NCBI RefSeq assembly: GCF_029407905.1
Contig: NC_073632.1
Span: 57,398,964 to 57,462,963, forward strand
DNA: 64,000 nt
DNA from: Bubalus kerabau
Taxonomy: Eukaryota; Chordata; Mammalia; Artiodactyla; Bovidae
Direction: 5' to 3'
Part shown: in pieces, positions 51,941 to 64,000 of the stretch
Position numbering within the stretch: the stretch's first letter is position 1
Layout: each line of letters begins with the position of its first letter
Position numbers and translations under genes: made by a program
The notes under the pieces: model-generated
The model's input: the letters and a program-made list of their open reading frames with translations, nothing else
Databases searched by the model: none
What the model was told of the DNA's origin: nothing

Positions 51941-52711
51941 GTAGGTGCAGTGCCGCTTGGCAGTTTTCTTCTTCTGTGACTTGGTTTGGTCTCGCAGTGG
52001 AGGAAGTATTGAAGCTGTTTGGAATTAATTATCTGGCTTTAATACATTTAAAACTTCTATAAATCTGGAGAGCTTTCTAAAAATATCTTCTTCCTTTAAA
52101 ATAACTGTGCTAGTAAAAATTCGAAGTGATCTTGTGGTTTACTGCTTTTATATGAAGGTTGTGAGAGGCTTCATTGCAGTCAAAACCATAACTGTATTTT
52201 CAAGGAGAATGGTCCTGAGTGTTTTCCTCAACAATGATTAACCAGAAAGATGGGGCAAGCAGAGAAAAATATGGAAAATGAGAGCCTGATGTAGAAAAAT
52301 GGAACCTTAGGACAGGAACTGAAGTCAAAGGATAAATTAAGAGGTGGAGGCAAAAGATCAAGGGTACATTTCACCATGAGATTTGAGCACAGATGGACTG
52401 TTTATGGGGAGGAATGAAACAAAGAGGGTCTTCCAGATGGCAGGAATGGTAGAAAAAGCAGCCCTCTTCTCATCTTTGCAAGGTGGTGAGCTGATGAGAC
52501 CCAGAGGAGGTATTCCAGAAACACCGCAAGGTACAAAGACAAGTCCTGATGGTTGGAAGGAAGAAAAGAATATTTTTCCTTATCAGCCTCTGTGATATAG
52601 AAACTTGTCTATGTCAAATGTAGGCACAACCCTCTCCTGGCCTGAAGGAAGTAGGACAGAACTGAGGATTTTTCACTCCTGGTACCCTGTGACCATCCTT
52701 TTCTTTAAGGG

Positions 52712-52983
52712 CTGCTGCTGCTAAGTCACTTTAGTCGTGTCCAACTCTGTGCTACCCCATAGATGGCAGCCCACCAGGCTCCCTCGTCCCTGGGATTCTC
52801 CAGGCAAGAACACTGGAGTGGGTTGCCATTTCCTTTTCCAATGCATAAACGTGAAAAGTGAAAGGGAAGTTGCTCAGTAGTGTCCGAGTGTTCACGACCC
52901 CGTGGACCGTAGCCTACCAGGCTCCTCTGTCCATGGGATTTTCCAGGCAAGAGTACTGGAGTGGGGTGCCATCGCCTTCTCCG
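52712..52983 (+). mobile_element. BovA2 SINE, full length
   Basis: Tandem units joined by TTTTCCAATGCATAAACGTG. Perfect duplication TTCTTTAAGGG at 52701-52711 and 52984-52994. Confidence 0.95.
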
Positions 52984-53831
52984 TTCTTTAAGGGCACCAT
53001 GTCCCAATTCCTGCAGTTCATTAGGGTAATTCAGGAGATGATTCCTGGGCTGGTAGAAAACCAACCGGGATTCGGAGATTTTTCATCAAGGTGGTCTTTA
53101 TCATTTGTGTTTTTAATTTTTTAAAGTAAAAATGGCAATCAATAGCGAGTCCAGAAACTATTATTTCCTTACTCATCAGAACATTTTTAATTCTGTTAAC
53201 GTCAACAAGTATGTACTGTTTGAGGAAGTGTCATTCGTTGAGCTCATGGGTCACTAAGAAGCTACTATTTGCTGGATTATTTTAGCTTGGTATGGGAGTT
53301 TGAGATCTGTGTCCCAAGGGACTGCAGTCACGTGGTTTCAAATCTCCCACCAAGACCAGATTTCTTTACCCTGACAAAGTGTAAAGAGGAGTAGATGTGT
53401 GATGCCTGGACATTTTTCAACGTAAACGTTCAGTTATGAAGACTGAGCACTTTATGTATAAAGTGCATTTTAGTTCAAGTTACTGTAGAGGAGGAGTTGC
53501 TTCTTTTTATTGAGTATCTGAGAAGCTTTATTTATTACTATCTCATACCTTGAGGAAAGAATTTTACTGTCTCTTTTTGTTACTTGGAAGAATGAATTAC
53601 TCTTTTGGGTAATTTTATCCTTATATGGATAGGAGTGTTGGACACATTAAATGAAAGAAAAATTTAAATTAGGAAATACTAAGTTAAGAAGGAATTTGTC
53701 CATTGTTACAGAGAAATAAAGCCACAAAACCCAAATATCCCCACTGAACTTCCAAAACCTCACCATCTACATTTTATTTCACCTCAGCTCTTAAGTCTAA
53801 AATTTCTCTAGTTTACACTAATGTTGGACTA

Positions 53832-54042
53832 GGGCTTCCCAGGTGGCAAGGGAATCCACCTGCCAATGCAGGAGACAAGAGAGATACAGATTTGATACCT
53901 GGGTCTGAAAGATCCCCTGGCAGAGGGCATGGCAACCCACTCCAGTATTCTTGCCTGGAGAATCCCATAGACAGAGAAGCCTGGAGGGCTACTGTCCATA
54001 GGGTGGCAAAGAGTCAGACATGACTGAGGCAACTTAGCACAC
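53832..54042 (-). mobile_element. Bov-tA SINE, reverse orientation
   Basis: GGGCTTCCCAGGTGGCAAGG to ACTTAGCACAC. Duplication AATGTTGGACTA / AATGTTAGACTA at 53820-53831 and 54043-54054. Confidence 0.94.
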
Positions 54043-54864
54043 AATGTTAGACTATCTACACATTAAAAAAAAAATGTTTTAACTGCCATTAGACTGCTCC
54101 TTGGGTTCATGTGAGGAGGAGTTAATTTGAAATTGTACATGTTTCATGGTTTTTTTTTTTTTTTTTTAAAGCAATACAGAAGAGTGGAAAGTAGAAAATC
54201 AACCACTATTTCCTCTTTTTCCCTCTCCAAAATGGTGGTTTCTTTTAGAAATGTACTATGATGCATAAAAATCATTCACGTGCACACACCTATGTTCACA
54301 TAGAGTTTCTCTTGACTTTTTAAAATGTTCATTCTTGTGTTAATTCTTAGATAAATGCAGTCCTTAGAATTTTGGCCCTGTGTCTCATTTGAAATCTCAG
54401 TCATGAATTAAGTTTACTTAACATTTATGCGCCTAGTAAAGGTTATTCTTTAATTGCGTTTGCTTTAGATAATGATGGTGCTAGGTCAATCACTGACTGA
54501 GTTCCTAGCACATGGACCACTGATATGTAGAGATCAGAAATGGAACACAGTCTTTGCTTTCAGGGAGCCATGCATGTAGACAGAAAAGGGAACAGCCTTT
54601 GCAGTGAATTGTCCTAGGACGATTGTCCTCAGGTAAACAGTAGGTCCTCTGGGGCAACACAGTGGAAAAGCATGACATCCAGGGCAAACTCATCCATTTC
54701 TGCTGAAAGGAAACAGCTCAGTACTGCCATCTGGAATCCTACATCCTCAGAAATTTTAAAGAAAAGAAAATAATGTAGCTTCTCAAAAGTCTTATTTGGT
54801 CCAAATCGCTCCTATATTATTGAAGAATACTTATTTTTCAACCTTCTTGCATTATTGCTATTAT

Positions 54865-55480
54865 GTGTTGGTTCAGTCAGTGCTAGCTGAGTGCCTACAT
54901 TAGAGCGATGCTATGCTGGCCATTGTGATGAATGGGGATAGCAGTTGAGTAGGTGCTAGACTATAAAAAAGTGGTATAAGAAACGCCCTTAAGTGTTTCA
55001 GTACAGTTGGAATGATAAGTTATGAACTAGAATGAGGGGCATATAGAGGATGATGTATACAAAAGGCTTCAAGAGAGATGTCAGTCTATATGCCTGGGGA
55101 GGGTTGTTGACCTAGCTCTGGGGGTAGAATTCAGGTATATGCACATAAGGGAAAGGAGAGGACACTTCAGAAAGACCAGGATTCTGAAGAGATGCAGGAA
55201 CACCCTGAGTGTGACTGGTGAAGTGGGGGAGAGTGGGTCCCTGTGGTTAAGGACAAGGGGTTATATGTTTGGAAACATTCATTGATTGGTGCCAAATATC
55301 TGTGAGGTCAAGGCATTTGGATTTTGTTGTATGGAAAACCAGTAAAGGTTTTGAACTGGAAATGAAGCATTAAGGTGGCTGAAGCAAGGCAGACTACTCG
55401 GGAGGCTCATTTTCATAGTCCTGGGTGAGTCTAGGGGGGTCTGAGCTAAAGTTCTCAACTGCAGTGAAAAGCACTGTAGA
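54865..55480 (-). mobile_element. L2 LINE fragment, reverse orientation
   Basis: GGCATTTGGATTTTGTTGTATGG, CAGTAAAGGTTTTGAACTGGAAATGAAGCA and GGTGGCTGAAGCAAGGCAGACTA follow reverse L2 order; the left part is more diverged. Confidence 0.5.
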
Positions 55481-55574
55481 GGAAGGAAGGATAAAATTAT
55501 TTTTGTCCTCGACTGCTTGTACCTCTTCTCATTATAGATATATTTTGATCATTATAGATTTATTTTTGAAATTA

Positions 55575-55745
55575 TATATATTTGGTTGCACTGGGTCTTT
55601 GTTGTGGAGCATAGGCTCTCTAGTTGTAGTGTGAGGACTTGGTTACCCCATGGCATGGGGGATCTTAGTTCCTGGACTAGGGATTGAACCCTTGTCCCCT
55701 GCACTGGAGGGCAGATTTTTAACTACTGGACCACCAGGGAAGTCT
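55575..55745 (-). mobile_element. CHR-type SINE, reverse orientation
   Basis: TTGGTTGCACTGGGTCTTTG, then CATGGGGGATCTTAGTTCC, GGATTGAACCCTTGTCCCCTGCA and ACCACCAGGGAAGTCT are the reverse CHR SINE. Confidence 0.88.
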
Positions 55746-55945
55746 CTGAAATTGTATTTTAAAGCTTACATTTTGTATTTAATGACAATAATAGATGCAC
55801 AATAAATATATTTTTATTTACAAAATGATGAAGATTTTCGTAGTAGTTAATTTTAAATTCTTCCTCCTCTCAAAAATACAATCTTTTACTTTTTGTTATT
55901 TCCATGTTTACATATTTTTAGTACGCAAATTCTCATCAGATTTTT

Positions 55946-55985
55946 CAAGAGACTGTTTCCAGAGCAAAAAAAAAAAAAAAAAAAA
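55946..55985. repeat. Poly-A run
   Basis: About 19 consecutive A at 55966-55984. The preceding DNA is not a SINE I recognise. Confidence 0.7.
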
Positions 55986-57574
55986 TTGAGCTCATAAGGT
56001 AACATCTTGTGCTTTTTATTAGGTATGAAAATGATGTAATGATGCTATCAATATTATTTATTAAGCTCTTTACTCTATTATGTATTAGGCATATCCGGAA
56101 ATTTCTAACAGACATTTGATGAATAGCAAACAGCACCACTGCTTTTTGGAATTATTTAGGCACCCTTATTTGAAGATGTGAGACATGCACAAATTGTAAT
56201 TCACTGTCACTTCTCAGTTTGCAGTAGTAGATGAACTTTCAGGTCCCCACTTGGTATGAGATGCCCTTGGGAATGATTTTAGACTTGATTACATTATAGT
56301 CACTTAATGAATGACTCAGTCACCTTTGTACCTCTATGTATTACTCGGGACAAGAGAGGTCAAAATTGTTTTGCATGGTTTTGAAAGATTTGTTGTAAGA
56401 AATATTATAGATAACTCCCAAAGATTCTGCAGGTAGCTACTGTGCTGCTGTAGAGCTATCTTAACAATATGAAAGTTGTATTTTATTGTTACTGGGTTTA
56501 TATTCATGAATATAGCAACTTATTTTTTTCACAGTTCTGTTGAATTAAAAATATTGAGTTTATGGAATTTATTTTTCAGACCTTACCTCTAGCAATTGCT
56601 AGAGTCTCTTCCATCTATTTTGAAGGAACTAGTCATGGCTACTCCAATACAGTTGTGAGTTATCTTGACATAGTGTAGCCACATCAATCATGAATAAATT
56701 GCCTCCTGATTCTAGTTTCCTTTGAAACTTTTCCTCTTGGCATGTTTATAGTTGTTACATTTATTAAAGACAGTGCGTGCCCTCCTGTTTTATTGCCTCA
56801 TTCTGCCCTTCTCTTGCTTTCTCCCTAGTCAGTAATAAGCAATACACTATATAATTCTATAATAACAGTGCATAAAACTATGTATGCTTCTGAAATCTGA
56901 AAGCGTTTAATCTCTTGTTACAGATACACTGTAACACCTGCAGGTTTAACTCCACATCTGTTACCTTAAATAATCCCACAGAACCCTCTTAATTTTCACT
57001 GCCAGCAATCCTTTCGGTGAAGGTAGAAGCTCTCTTCCTACAAAGGTTCTTTCTGGCCTCAAAAAATACACCGGTGACTCCTATGCTGACTTTTGAAGCT
57101 ACAGAGAAAAGAAGGACCAAGAATTTCCCTTACACATAGTATCAATACTTTTATCAATACTAGGATAGATAGCCCTTCATTTCATGTTTTATATGTTACA
57201 TGAAAACATGTAATCCTTGACCATTAACAACAAAAACTGTAATGCATCTTGCAAAAAAAAAGTTATCTTCTCTGAAATTCTTATACTATACAGGCTTTTT
57301 ATGTTTTCTGGTTATGTCTGAACTTCGGATATCACCTCTTCTATAGAAATATCAGGAGATTATTATTAGAAGATGAAAGTAGGAAAATTTGGAGGCAGTA
57401 AATGGGGACTTTAAGATCCTTGAGGATAGGAGATTTTGCCCTTGATAACCAAATTGCTTTGGGTACCCAGAAGCCCTTAGAACATATTGAGTGAGTAGGT
57501 AAATGATAGATGAGTGAAGTTGATAAGATAGGTGGATAAAGAAACAGGAGGACTGAGATGACCTGGGTATATGG

Positions 57575-57670
57575 CCCTTTCCCCAGAAGGCTTACAGATT
57601 CAGTGGGGGAGATAAAAATGTAAACGAAAAATTTAAACACAGTGTAGCATGTATGTGATAAAGGCATCGT
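57575..57670 (-). mobile_element. Possible L2 fragment, reverse orientation
   Basis: GGCTTACAGATTCAGTGGGGGAGATAAAAATGTAAACG resembles the L2 segment beginning GCTTACAGTCTAG. Confidence 0.35.
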
Positions 57671-57821
57671 TGGCAGTGGTGAAGCTCTGGTGGTGTCTTG
57701 GGGGCTCCTCTGTCCTTCCAGCAGTGAACTGGAGGTGGGAGTTGGAAGCTGACAATAGCCTCTAGGCCTAGAGACCCTCATACCTTGGGGTGTTTCCAGG
57801 GGTTCAAATTTATTTCTGTTT

Positions 57822-57958
57822 TGGGACGTCATGGTGGTCTAGGGGCTAAGACTCAGTCCTCCCAATGAAAAGGGCACAGGTTTGATCCCAGGTCAGGGAA
57901 CTATATCCTGTATGCATCAACTAAGCCAAATAAATAAATAAATACTAAAAAAAAAAAA
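57822..57958 (+). mobile_element. CHR-type SINE with (AATA)n/poly-A tail
   Basis: GGGACGTCATGGTGGTCTAGGGGCTAAGACTC, GTTTGATCCCAGGTCAGGGAACTA, tail (AATA)n then A-run at 57928-57958. Confidence 0.88.
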
Positions 57959-58369
57959 TTATTCCTATTTGCAAGGTTTGCAGTGGGGCTGCAGGCTGAC
58001 AGTGAATAAGGCCCTGAACCTCTTGGGTGCCCCGTCAAAGAGCAGACTCACTCTCCACCTCCAGTTGTGCTTTCACCCCTTACCCATTTATCCTTCTTCT
58101 CCCACTGCCTGTGTCCCAGGAGCTCTGTCATGCTGGAGATCGGAGCTCATCTTAATTTTCTGTCCACTTTGGAAATTTTTCATTTTCAGCCTTTCCTGCT
58201 TCTCAGGTTGACCTTAAAGGACCACTGATCGTGTCAGTGTTTGGAGAATTGCCACAGTCCTAGCTGTCACTCAAGGTTACCTATAATTGAGTCCTAAATT
58301 ACATGAACCCTGTGATCCAGCCAGACTTCTCTGTTCCCTCTGCTGAATGCCTTGTCCTTTCCTGCCCCC

Positions 58370-58665
58370 ATGCTTGTGCTTATGCATTTATTCTGCCTGC
58401 GTTGCCTCTATTTTTCAAAATTCTGCCTATCATCTAAGGACTGAATGCTACCTCTTTCATGAAATATAACTTTCTCCTTTGTGCCTCTATTTAGAATAAT
58501 CTATCTTCTACTGCCTTCTGGATATGTCAGAGCTTCTCTTTTGGACTATAATATCTTTGAAAGTAGTAACTGTGTCTATTTCATACCTGCCCCCTACCTT
58601 GACCCAGCACCTGTGTGTCCTCCACTTATTCACTCACTGAATATTAATGAAATGAATGAATGGAT
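58370..58665 (+). mobile_element. L2 LINE 3' part
   Basis: ATTTATTCTGCCTGCGTTGCC, ATTCTGCCTATCATC, CTACCTCTTTCATGAAATATAACTTTCTCC and ATCTTTGAAAGTAGTAACTGTGTCTATTTC are L2 3' segments in order. Confidence 0.65.
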
Positions 58666-58745
58666 AAGTAAAGACTTTAAGAAGAAGGTGGATACTTTGT
58701 TGGTTGCCTATAGAGACATTAAGAACCCCAAGGAGGGAAAATATT

Positions 58746-59012
58746 CTGCTGCTGCTGCTGCTGCTAAGTCACTTCAGTCGTGTCCGACTCTATGCGATGG
58801 CAGCCCACCAGGCTCCCCTGTCCCTGGGATTCTCCAGGCAAGAACACTGGAGTGGGTTGCCATTTCCTTCTCCAATGCATGAAAGTGGAAAGTGAAAAAT
58901 GAAAGTGAAGTCGCTCAGTCGTGTCCGACTCTTCGCAACCCCATGGACTGCAGCCTACCAGGCTCCTCCATCCATGGGATTTTCCAGGCAAAAGTACTGG
59001 AATGGGATGCCA
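58746..59012 (+). mobile_element. BovA2 SINE
   Basis: (CTG)7, CTAAGTCACTTCAGTCGTGT, then the second unit from AAGTCGCTCAGTCGTGTCCG. A 7-bp-type deletion is present in the first unit after TCTATGCGA. I see no clear target-site duplication. Confidence 0.92.
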
Positions 59013-59367
59013 GCTACTATGGAATTTATAACCTATGTAAAGAAGCAAAAGATACACATGCAAAAAAACCTAAGGATGCTTTCACAAATACAAAATCTTG
59101 CAGTACAAATCAAACACCTACCTGCTGAGCAGGAGTTAAATGTGGTAGAATCTAGAAGCTCTTTCAAGGGCAAAACTTTGAACAAGTGTTCTCTGGCTCA
59201 CATTCTAAGGCAGAGAACCATCTGCATCCTGTTCTGGAGTGGGCTTTCTAGTCTCCACGTCTCCACCGTCATCTCCAGTGCAACCACAGAGAGAAGTGAC
59301 AACTGATATTTACTCTGTGTGTATGTGTGTGTTTTGATTACAAAATGATTGCCTTGAGGTATCTATA

Positions 59368-59834
59368 CAGTAAGTCCGCTACATACAAACCTTCAAGTTG
59401 TGAACTTTCTAATAGTGAGAACGTGTGTTCACATGTCCGATCATGTGAGTTAGTTCATGCACATTGTCACGCATATGCATCCTCTAGAGATGGTTGTGCT
59501 TTTGTGTACTTTACTGTACAGTACTGTATAGAGTACAGTAGAACAGTATCTTTATTTCAAGCCCAGGATGTCCAGAAGCAAGCATAAAAGCAGCAGTGAT
59601 GTAGCTGGTACTTTTCAAGGTACTGTACCGAAAGAGTAAAAATGTTTTCTTTCTTTATTATTTGTTTGTTTTTTATTATTTGTGTGAAAAGTATTATGAA
59701 CATATTACAGTACAGTACTATATGGCTGATTGTGTTAGTTGGGTACCTGGGCTAACTTTGTTGGACTTACAAACGAATTGGACTTATAACTGTACTCTTG
59801 GAACAGAGTTTGTTTGTATGTAGGGGACTTACTG
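59368..59834. mobile_element. Mariner/Tigger-like non-autonomous DNA transposon, complete
   Basis: The left end CAGTAAGTCCGCTACATACA and the complement of the right end CAGTAAGTCCCCTACATACA differ at one base over more than 20 bp. Both ends are flanked by TA (59366-59367 and 59835-59836), the mariner target duplication. The 467-bp interior has no transposase frame, so it is a deletion derivative. Repeated GTACAGTACAGTACT-type motifs occur inside. Exact family not assigned. Confidence 0.85.
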
Positions 59835-60229
59835 TAGAAGCAATGCTGTTTGGCTTTCCATCTCAGAAACAAGTCTTTGTTTATGGGCTCAGCCCTAGTT
59901 CCAGGGTCCAATTCCCATGATCAGTAGATACTTTCTAGATAACTCTCTTATTCTTTTAATAATCTAAGTGCATTTATGGTACTGTATAGTTGTCTTCCAT
60001 AAGAAAGGGAAAAGTCTCTTAAAATTTTGGTTTCTTTGTTTGTTTGGTTTGGTTTTTGACCAAACCTCTGGACACCAAAGGCCTTGTGCAGGTCATGTTC
60101 CTTCATGATCTTTCCTGACCCTTAGCTCCTCCTCTATCCCATGCCCACTATCTTTGTCCAGTTCTGGGCTCTTCAGAACACATCACATTTAGACTACTTC
60201 ATCAGCCTCCTTTGTTCTTTTGGTCTCTG

Positions 60230-60500
60230 ATCATTTCTGCCAGAGTAAGCTTCCTGAAATACCGTTTTAATTGTGTACCCACTACTCACCCCCTTCCCCC
60301 CAAGCCCTACTTAAAAACCTAAAGAGGCTCTATGTTGGTTATAGTATGAAGTCCAATCTTCACAACCTGGTCCTGGTTACATCTTTGCATCTGTCAGCCA
60401 CCTCTAGCCCCACCACATCAATTCTCCACTCTAGCTGTGTACTCGCCTAAGGACACCTTTCCTGTTGAGCTTCTTAAATCCTACCCAGCCCCCCAAAGCA
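60230..60500 (+). mobile_element. L2 LINE fragment
   Basis: ATTTCTGCCAGAGTAAGCTTCCTGAAATAC, CCTAAAGAGGCTCTATGTTGG, GTATGAAGTCCAATCTTCACAACCTGG and CATCTGTCAGCCACCTCTAGC follow L2 order. Confidence 0.6.
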
Positions 60501-61229
60501 CAGCTGCAGCCCACCTCTCATCCCCACAGATCCCTGGCTATAAGGCATAATTCATGTTAAACACATCTCTCTTTCATAACATAGGATGGTTTGGATCTAG
60601 GGGAGAGTTAGTGTCAAAAAAGAAGTTGGGCAGCAGGCGAAGCAGCTGTGCTAAATCAAATGGAAAGCCTCTGCTTCTGACTTAATGGAAATGATGGCTG
60701 GAATTTGTGATTCTGCCCCACAGCTGAACAGAGGCGAAGCAGGGGGATGGCTGAATCCACCATCAAAATATGCCCAGGGAAATTTATTTTAAGAAAACCT
60801 ATCAAATAAAATCTTATTAAAACCAAATAGTCAAATTCAAGAGAGCAATGCCTTACTTGACAGTTTTTGGTGGGATCTGACCCAGTCATAATGTGAAATT
60901 TGTAGAGTTAAGTTGGATTTGAATATCTTTGCTAAGAAATTTAGATTTCCTTAACTCATCCATCCTTCACAGATTTTTACGAAACCCCTTTAAGCACATT
61001 ATGGCACATTGAATTGCAGTGTTTTCCTGGAAGGTCAAGGCCTGGATGTGTATTATTTAACAGTTTGTGCTTTTTTAGTTTTCCTTATTTTCCTTATTGT
61101 ACTTGACTTAGAAGATGAGAAAGTAGATCCATCCTTCCATTTACAGACACCAGTTTGAAATTGATTACCTCGGTAGAGAGCCTTTGAGCTTTAGTTTCTT
61201 TTCACAAAGTTACAAGTCTGATAGATCTC

Positions 61230-61930
61230 CTCTTTCAGCATGCAGAAGGCCAGTGATATGCCTGCCAATAATCTGTTGGCCCAAGTCTAGGACAGTGCCA
61301 AGAGCAGCTTGGGCAGCCGTCCTTTGTCGAGACTCAGAATAAACCAATGGAAGGCCAGACAAAGCTGCAATAAGGGGCTGGAGCAGGTGGCACCACCTGC
61401 ACCCATCTAATTCAAGCTCATCTAATCTGCCACTTCTATGTGAAAAATCAGAGGGTGAGTCACAGTATCAGTGAAAAGATGGAAGTAGTTCTGGCTCATG
61501 CTCAAAGCCCATCAGGGAAGAAGATTACCGTTAAAACTAGTGCTACTGGTCCTGGAAACCCAGGATTTATCCAATGGGCTAGAGCCACTTCTGTATTATC
61601 AATGCAAAGTTGAGATCTCCTTGATCAGTTACAGCTGTGTGTGCCAGGACATTAAAGGGCCTAATTAAATGTTTATTACCTGTTTAAAATCTTCAGTGCA
61701 GTGAAGATACCTGCCAGCCTTTGGGACTTTACCTTTGGATTTATAGACGGATGTGGACTGTGGATTTCATGGTTGGGAACAGCTCTCTCCATATGGAACC
61801 GTCTAGGGGATTCCTTACAGAATTACGCTGGAGAAAACCCGGCCTCTGGTTCCGAGTGCTGGTTCCAGCTGCACGTCACACGGACAGCTAATGAGATGTC
61901 GACTGTACTTACTTTTCTGTGAGAAAAATG
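61230..61930. promoter_or_regulatory. Candidate regulatory block in intron 9 with a double E-box palindrome
   Basis: This is a repeat-free stretch. At 61383-61400 GCAGGTGG-CA-CCACCTGC is a perfect inverted repeat that places CAGGTG and CACCTG E-boxes tail to tail; ZEB/SNAI and bHLH factors use such sites. GTGAGTCACAG (AP-1/MAF-like) lies at about 61456-61466. Function is inference. Confidence 0.3.
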
Positions 61931-63734
61931 ACTGAACCGGATCCCAGGGACATTTTTGTAACTGTGGGGGGTGGATTAAGAAAAGGCCTATGACATTTCA
62001 AACCACATTTGAGGTACATTAAAAAACTTCCCATGTTTCTACTTCATGAAATTTATCAGGAACTTACAGGTATGAAAGATTTCTCACCAAAATATTCTTT
62101 GAACTAAAAATAACTAAAATGTGGGTTAAAGCTAAATATGTCACAAAAAACAACAGATTATATACTATGAGTGAAGCAGATCATAAAAATAATGAGTGAA
62201 AAGTCTTGTGAACCCATTCTTTAAAACTGTCATCTTCATCTGATTGAAGATGACGATTTATACCATTTTCTAAAATGAAGGGAGAAATGGCCTAAGTATT
62301 TAAAATGTTTAATGATTAAATTTTGAATCAGTATTTGCTTTCTAATTATAGTTTAAGCAGAAATATTTTTTGCGTAGTTCCTCTAGTGGAGTCATTCTTG
62401 ACTCTGGAATGTGACTCAAGATTGACTTTTTTTTCTTTTAAAATGCATTCTCTAATTTTCCTTGAAGGTTTCCTTAAGCTTAACTCTTTTGAAGTTGTAT
62501 GTAATTAAACAGAATTTCATTTAAAATTTCATGAGGATGCTTTTCCAATGCTAAACATGTGCGAGACTTATGTAGAAATCATGTTATAGTTAGCCTTTTT
62601 TAACGTATGTTCCTGAATGTTCCTGAATTATTCTTGCTGTTGATTAATTAGACAATAAATTACACATGAAGTAAAAGCAAAAATTTCTACCTACCATTAA
62701 TAGGAGTGCAGGAATGAAACAAATAATGTCTACTTGATATCTTCTTTGCAGTTTCATTTATTTACAATTTCTAGGTAGTAAAGTTTTTCATGTTAGAAAT
62801 GGACTTCATTATTTGACTGCTATTCAGTTACATTTTCACAGGCAAATGTTTTCAGTCAGCCCTTCAGATTAGCAAAATAACTTGCATAATTGTCATCTTA
62901 AAATGCATTTGATTTTGACACTAGTTTTTCTCTTACGCTTATGTTTATCCTTGACAAGACCCCCGGCAATTTCCAACGTGTATAAACCAAAGGCGTTCTT
63001 CATAGCAAACAACTCCTGTTTGAGGGAAGCACCCCCAGCAGTGGGGGCTATTTTAATGGACATGCTGTATTACTTTAATCTAACCCTTTTACCATCTGTT
63101 CTTCCCATAACAGTGAATGAAAAAAAAAAAAGGACATATTTTATGTTTCAGGGTTACATTAGTAAAAAGTAAGATAAAAGTGATTTAAAAGCATGCATAT
63201 GTTCATAGTACAATGCAGTCTGCATCTGTGATGTTTTTTTCTCATGGTTCAGACACAAATCAAGAGGAAAGCTGTTCATGCCTGATAGAGTGAAAGTTTT
63301 TCATAGAAAACAGGACTTTACCATAAGAGGGTCTCTCTATGTATTTTACAGCTAAAAATGATATTTAAAAAAACCTCAGTGAGCTGCCAGAATAAAAATA
63401 GATAATGATAACATCTATCGTTGGAACATCTGGCATTTTTCCTGAGTTGCCTTGTTGCTGCCACATCCAGATGAATGCAGAGCACCTGTCTGGAACATGC
63501 TGTTGAGGCAGGAGAGACTCTCATGACTGTTATCAAAAGGGGAATATCTGTGCTGTAACTGTTGTGGAAGAGCGCTTCAGTACTAAGAGGACATCACCGA
63601 GGCTGTGTGGAGATGTAGAGGTTGGAGAAAGCTCCCTTTTTAAGAACATGCTTGGGGACCTGGGATCCATTACTGCTGCATAGAGGGTGGGACACTGCTG
63701 TTTTTGTTAACTAGGTACCTAAGTCTAGACGAGT

Positions 63735-63960
63735 CCAGGATTCTGGAAAGAGCAAAGACTCTGGAATTGCATCTCTCCTCTTAAATATCATACTCATGTG
63801 AACTTGGGCAGTTTAGGTTTTTTGTTTTTGCTTCATTTGTTGCATCAGTAAAGGGATTAATGATACTTTTAAGATGTTGTGAGCATTTAATAAGATATTG
63901 TCTGTGGGATCTCAGTACAGTGACCAGAGCGAAGCAAGTATTTGATAAAGGTAGTGTGAT
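63735..63960 (+). mobile_element. MIR SINE
   Basis: AGAGCAAAGACTCTGGAATTGCATC, TGTGAACTTGGGCAGTTTAGG, GTTGCATCAGTAAAGGGATTAATGATAC and AGATGTTGTGAGCATTTAATAAGAT are MIR pieces in order. Confidence 0.8.
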
Positions 63961-64000
63961 GGGTGTTAGCATATGCAAATTATATGGTAAACTGCCTCTT

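Larger units (their letters stand above)
51941..64000 (+). other. SIM1: SIM1 intron 9, first 12 kb (continues past the window)
   Basis: The intron starts with GTAGGT. No sequence matching the rest of SIM1 (which should begin YSGF in the next exon) is visible. It carries two BovA2 SINEs, one Bov-tA, two CHR-type SINEs, L2 pieces, a mariner-type element and a terminal MIR. 56000-57540, 60900-62300 and 62500-63700 are repeat-poor; the second of these has a double E-box palindrome near 61383. No other gene is supported. Confidence 0.85.

Noticed and set aside
61701..61922. Possible extra exon or gene in intron 9
   Set aside because: The 73-codon translation does not match the next SIM1 segment or any family I know, and good splice sites are not seen at its borders.
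62882..63172. A 96-codon open frame with a hydrophobic start in intron 9
   Set aside because: It resembles a signal peptide by composition only; AT-rich sequence, poor start context, ends in a poly-A run, no family recognised.

Overview
The window is a piece of a ruminant (cattle, sheep, goat or close relative) nuclear genome. Two things show this. The coding exons spell a mammalian SIM1 protein. The young interspersed repeats are ruminant types: Bov-tA/BovA2 SINEs, a BovB (RTE) LINE 3' end and an L1_BT-like 3' end, alongside CHR-type SINEs and old shared mammalian repeats (MIR, L2, old L1, MER5A-like). I cannot tell the exact species.

There is one protein-coding gene I can support: SIM1 (single-minded homologue 1, a bHLH-PAS transcription factor), on the + strand. 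Nine coding exons were placed by matching reading frame, splice phase and GT/AG signals: 12042-12216, 21401-21483, 24663-24752, 25272-25380, 25516-25601, 26339-26538, 26736-26842, 27468-27615 and 51772-51940. Together they give 1167 nt, or 389 codons, with no frameshift or premature stop. They cover the bHLH domain, PAS-A, PAS-B with its PAC region, and the nuclear localisation signal. The rest of the C-terminal half (human SIM1 has 766 residues) is not in the window, so the last exons lie beyond 64000.

Layout: 1-10.4 kb is intergenic upstream DNA, with an L1 fragment, a MER5A-like element, GC-rich blocks and a possible extra TATA/GC-box promoter near 5.65 kb. 10.4-12.04 kb is the CpG-rich promoter and leader, with two CCAAT boxes, a G-run tract and probably one leader intron. 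12.2-21.4 kb is intron 1, which is almost repeat-free and holds further CpG-rich islands. 21.5-24.7 kb is intron 2, with old L2 pieces. 25.2-27.6 kb is a compact cluster of exons 4-8. 27.6-51.8 kb is the 24-kb intron 8, where most ruminant SINEs sit. 51.9-64.0 kb is the first 12 kb of intron 9.

I found no other protein gene, no RNA gene, no CRISPR array and nothing resembling a novel multi-gene system. The points most worth a second look are regulatory or transcript-level: an intron (intron 4) whose retention keeps the frame open, a leader packed with upstream ORFs including one that overlaps the SIM1 start, a long transposon-poor and CpG-rich domain, several palindromic E-boxes in repeat-free DNA, and an unexplained 97-bp duplication in intron 8.
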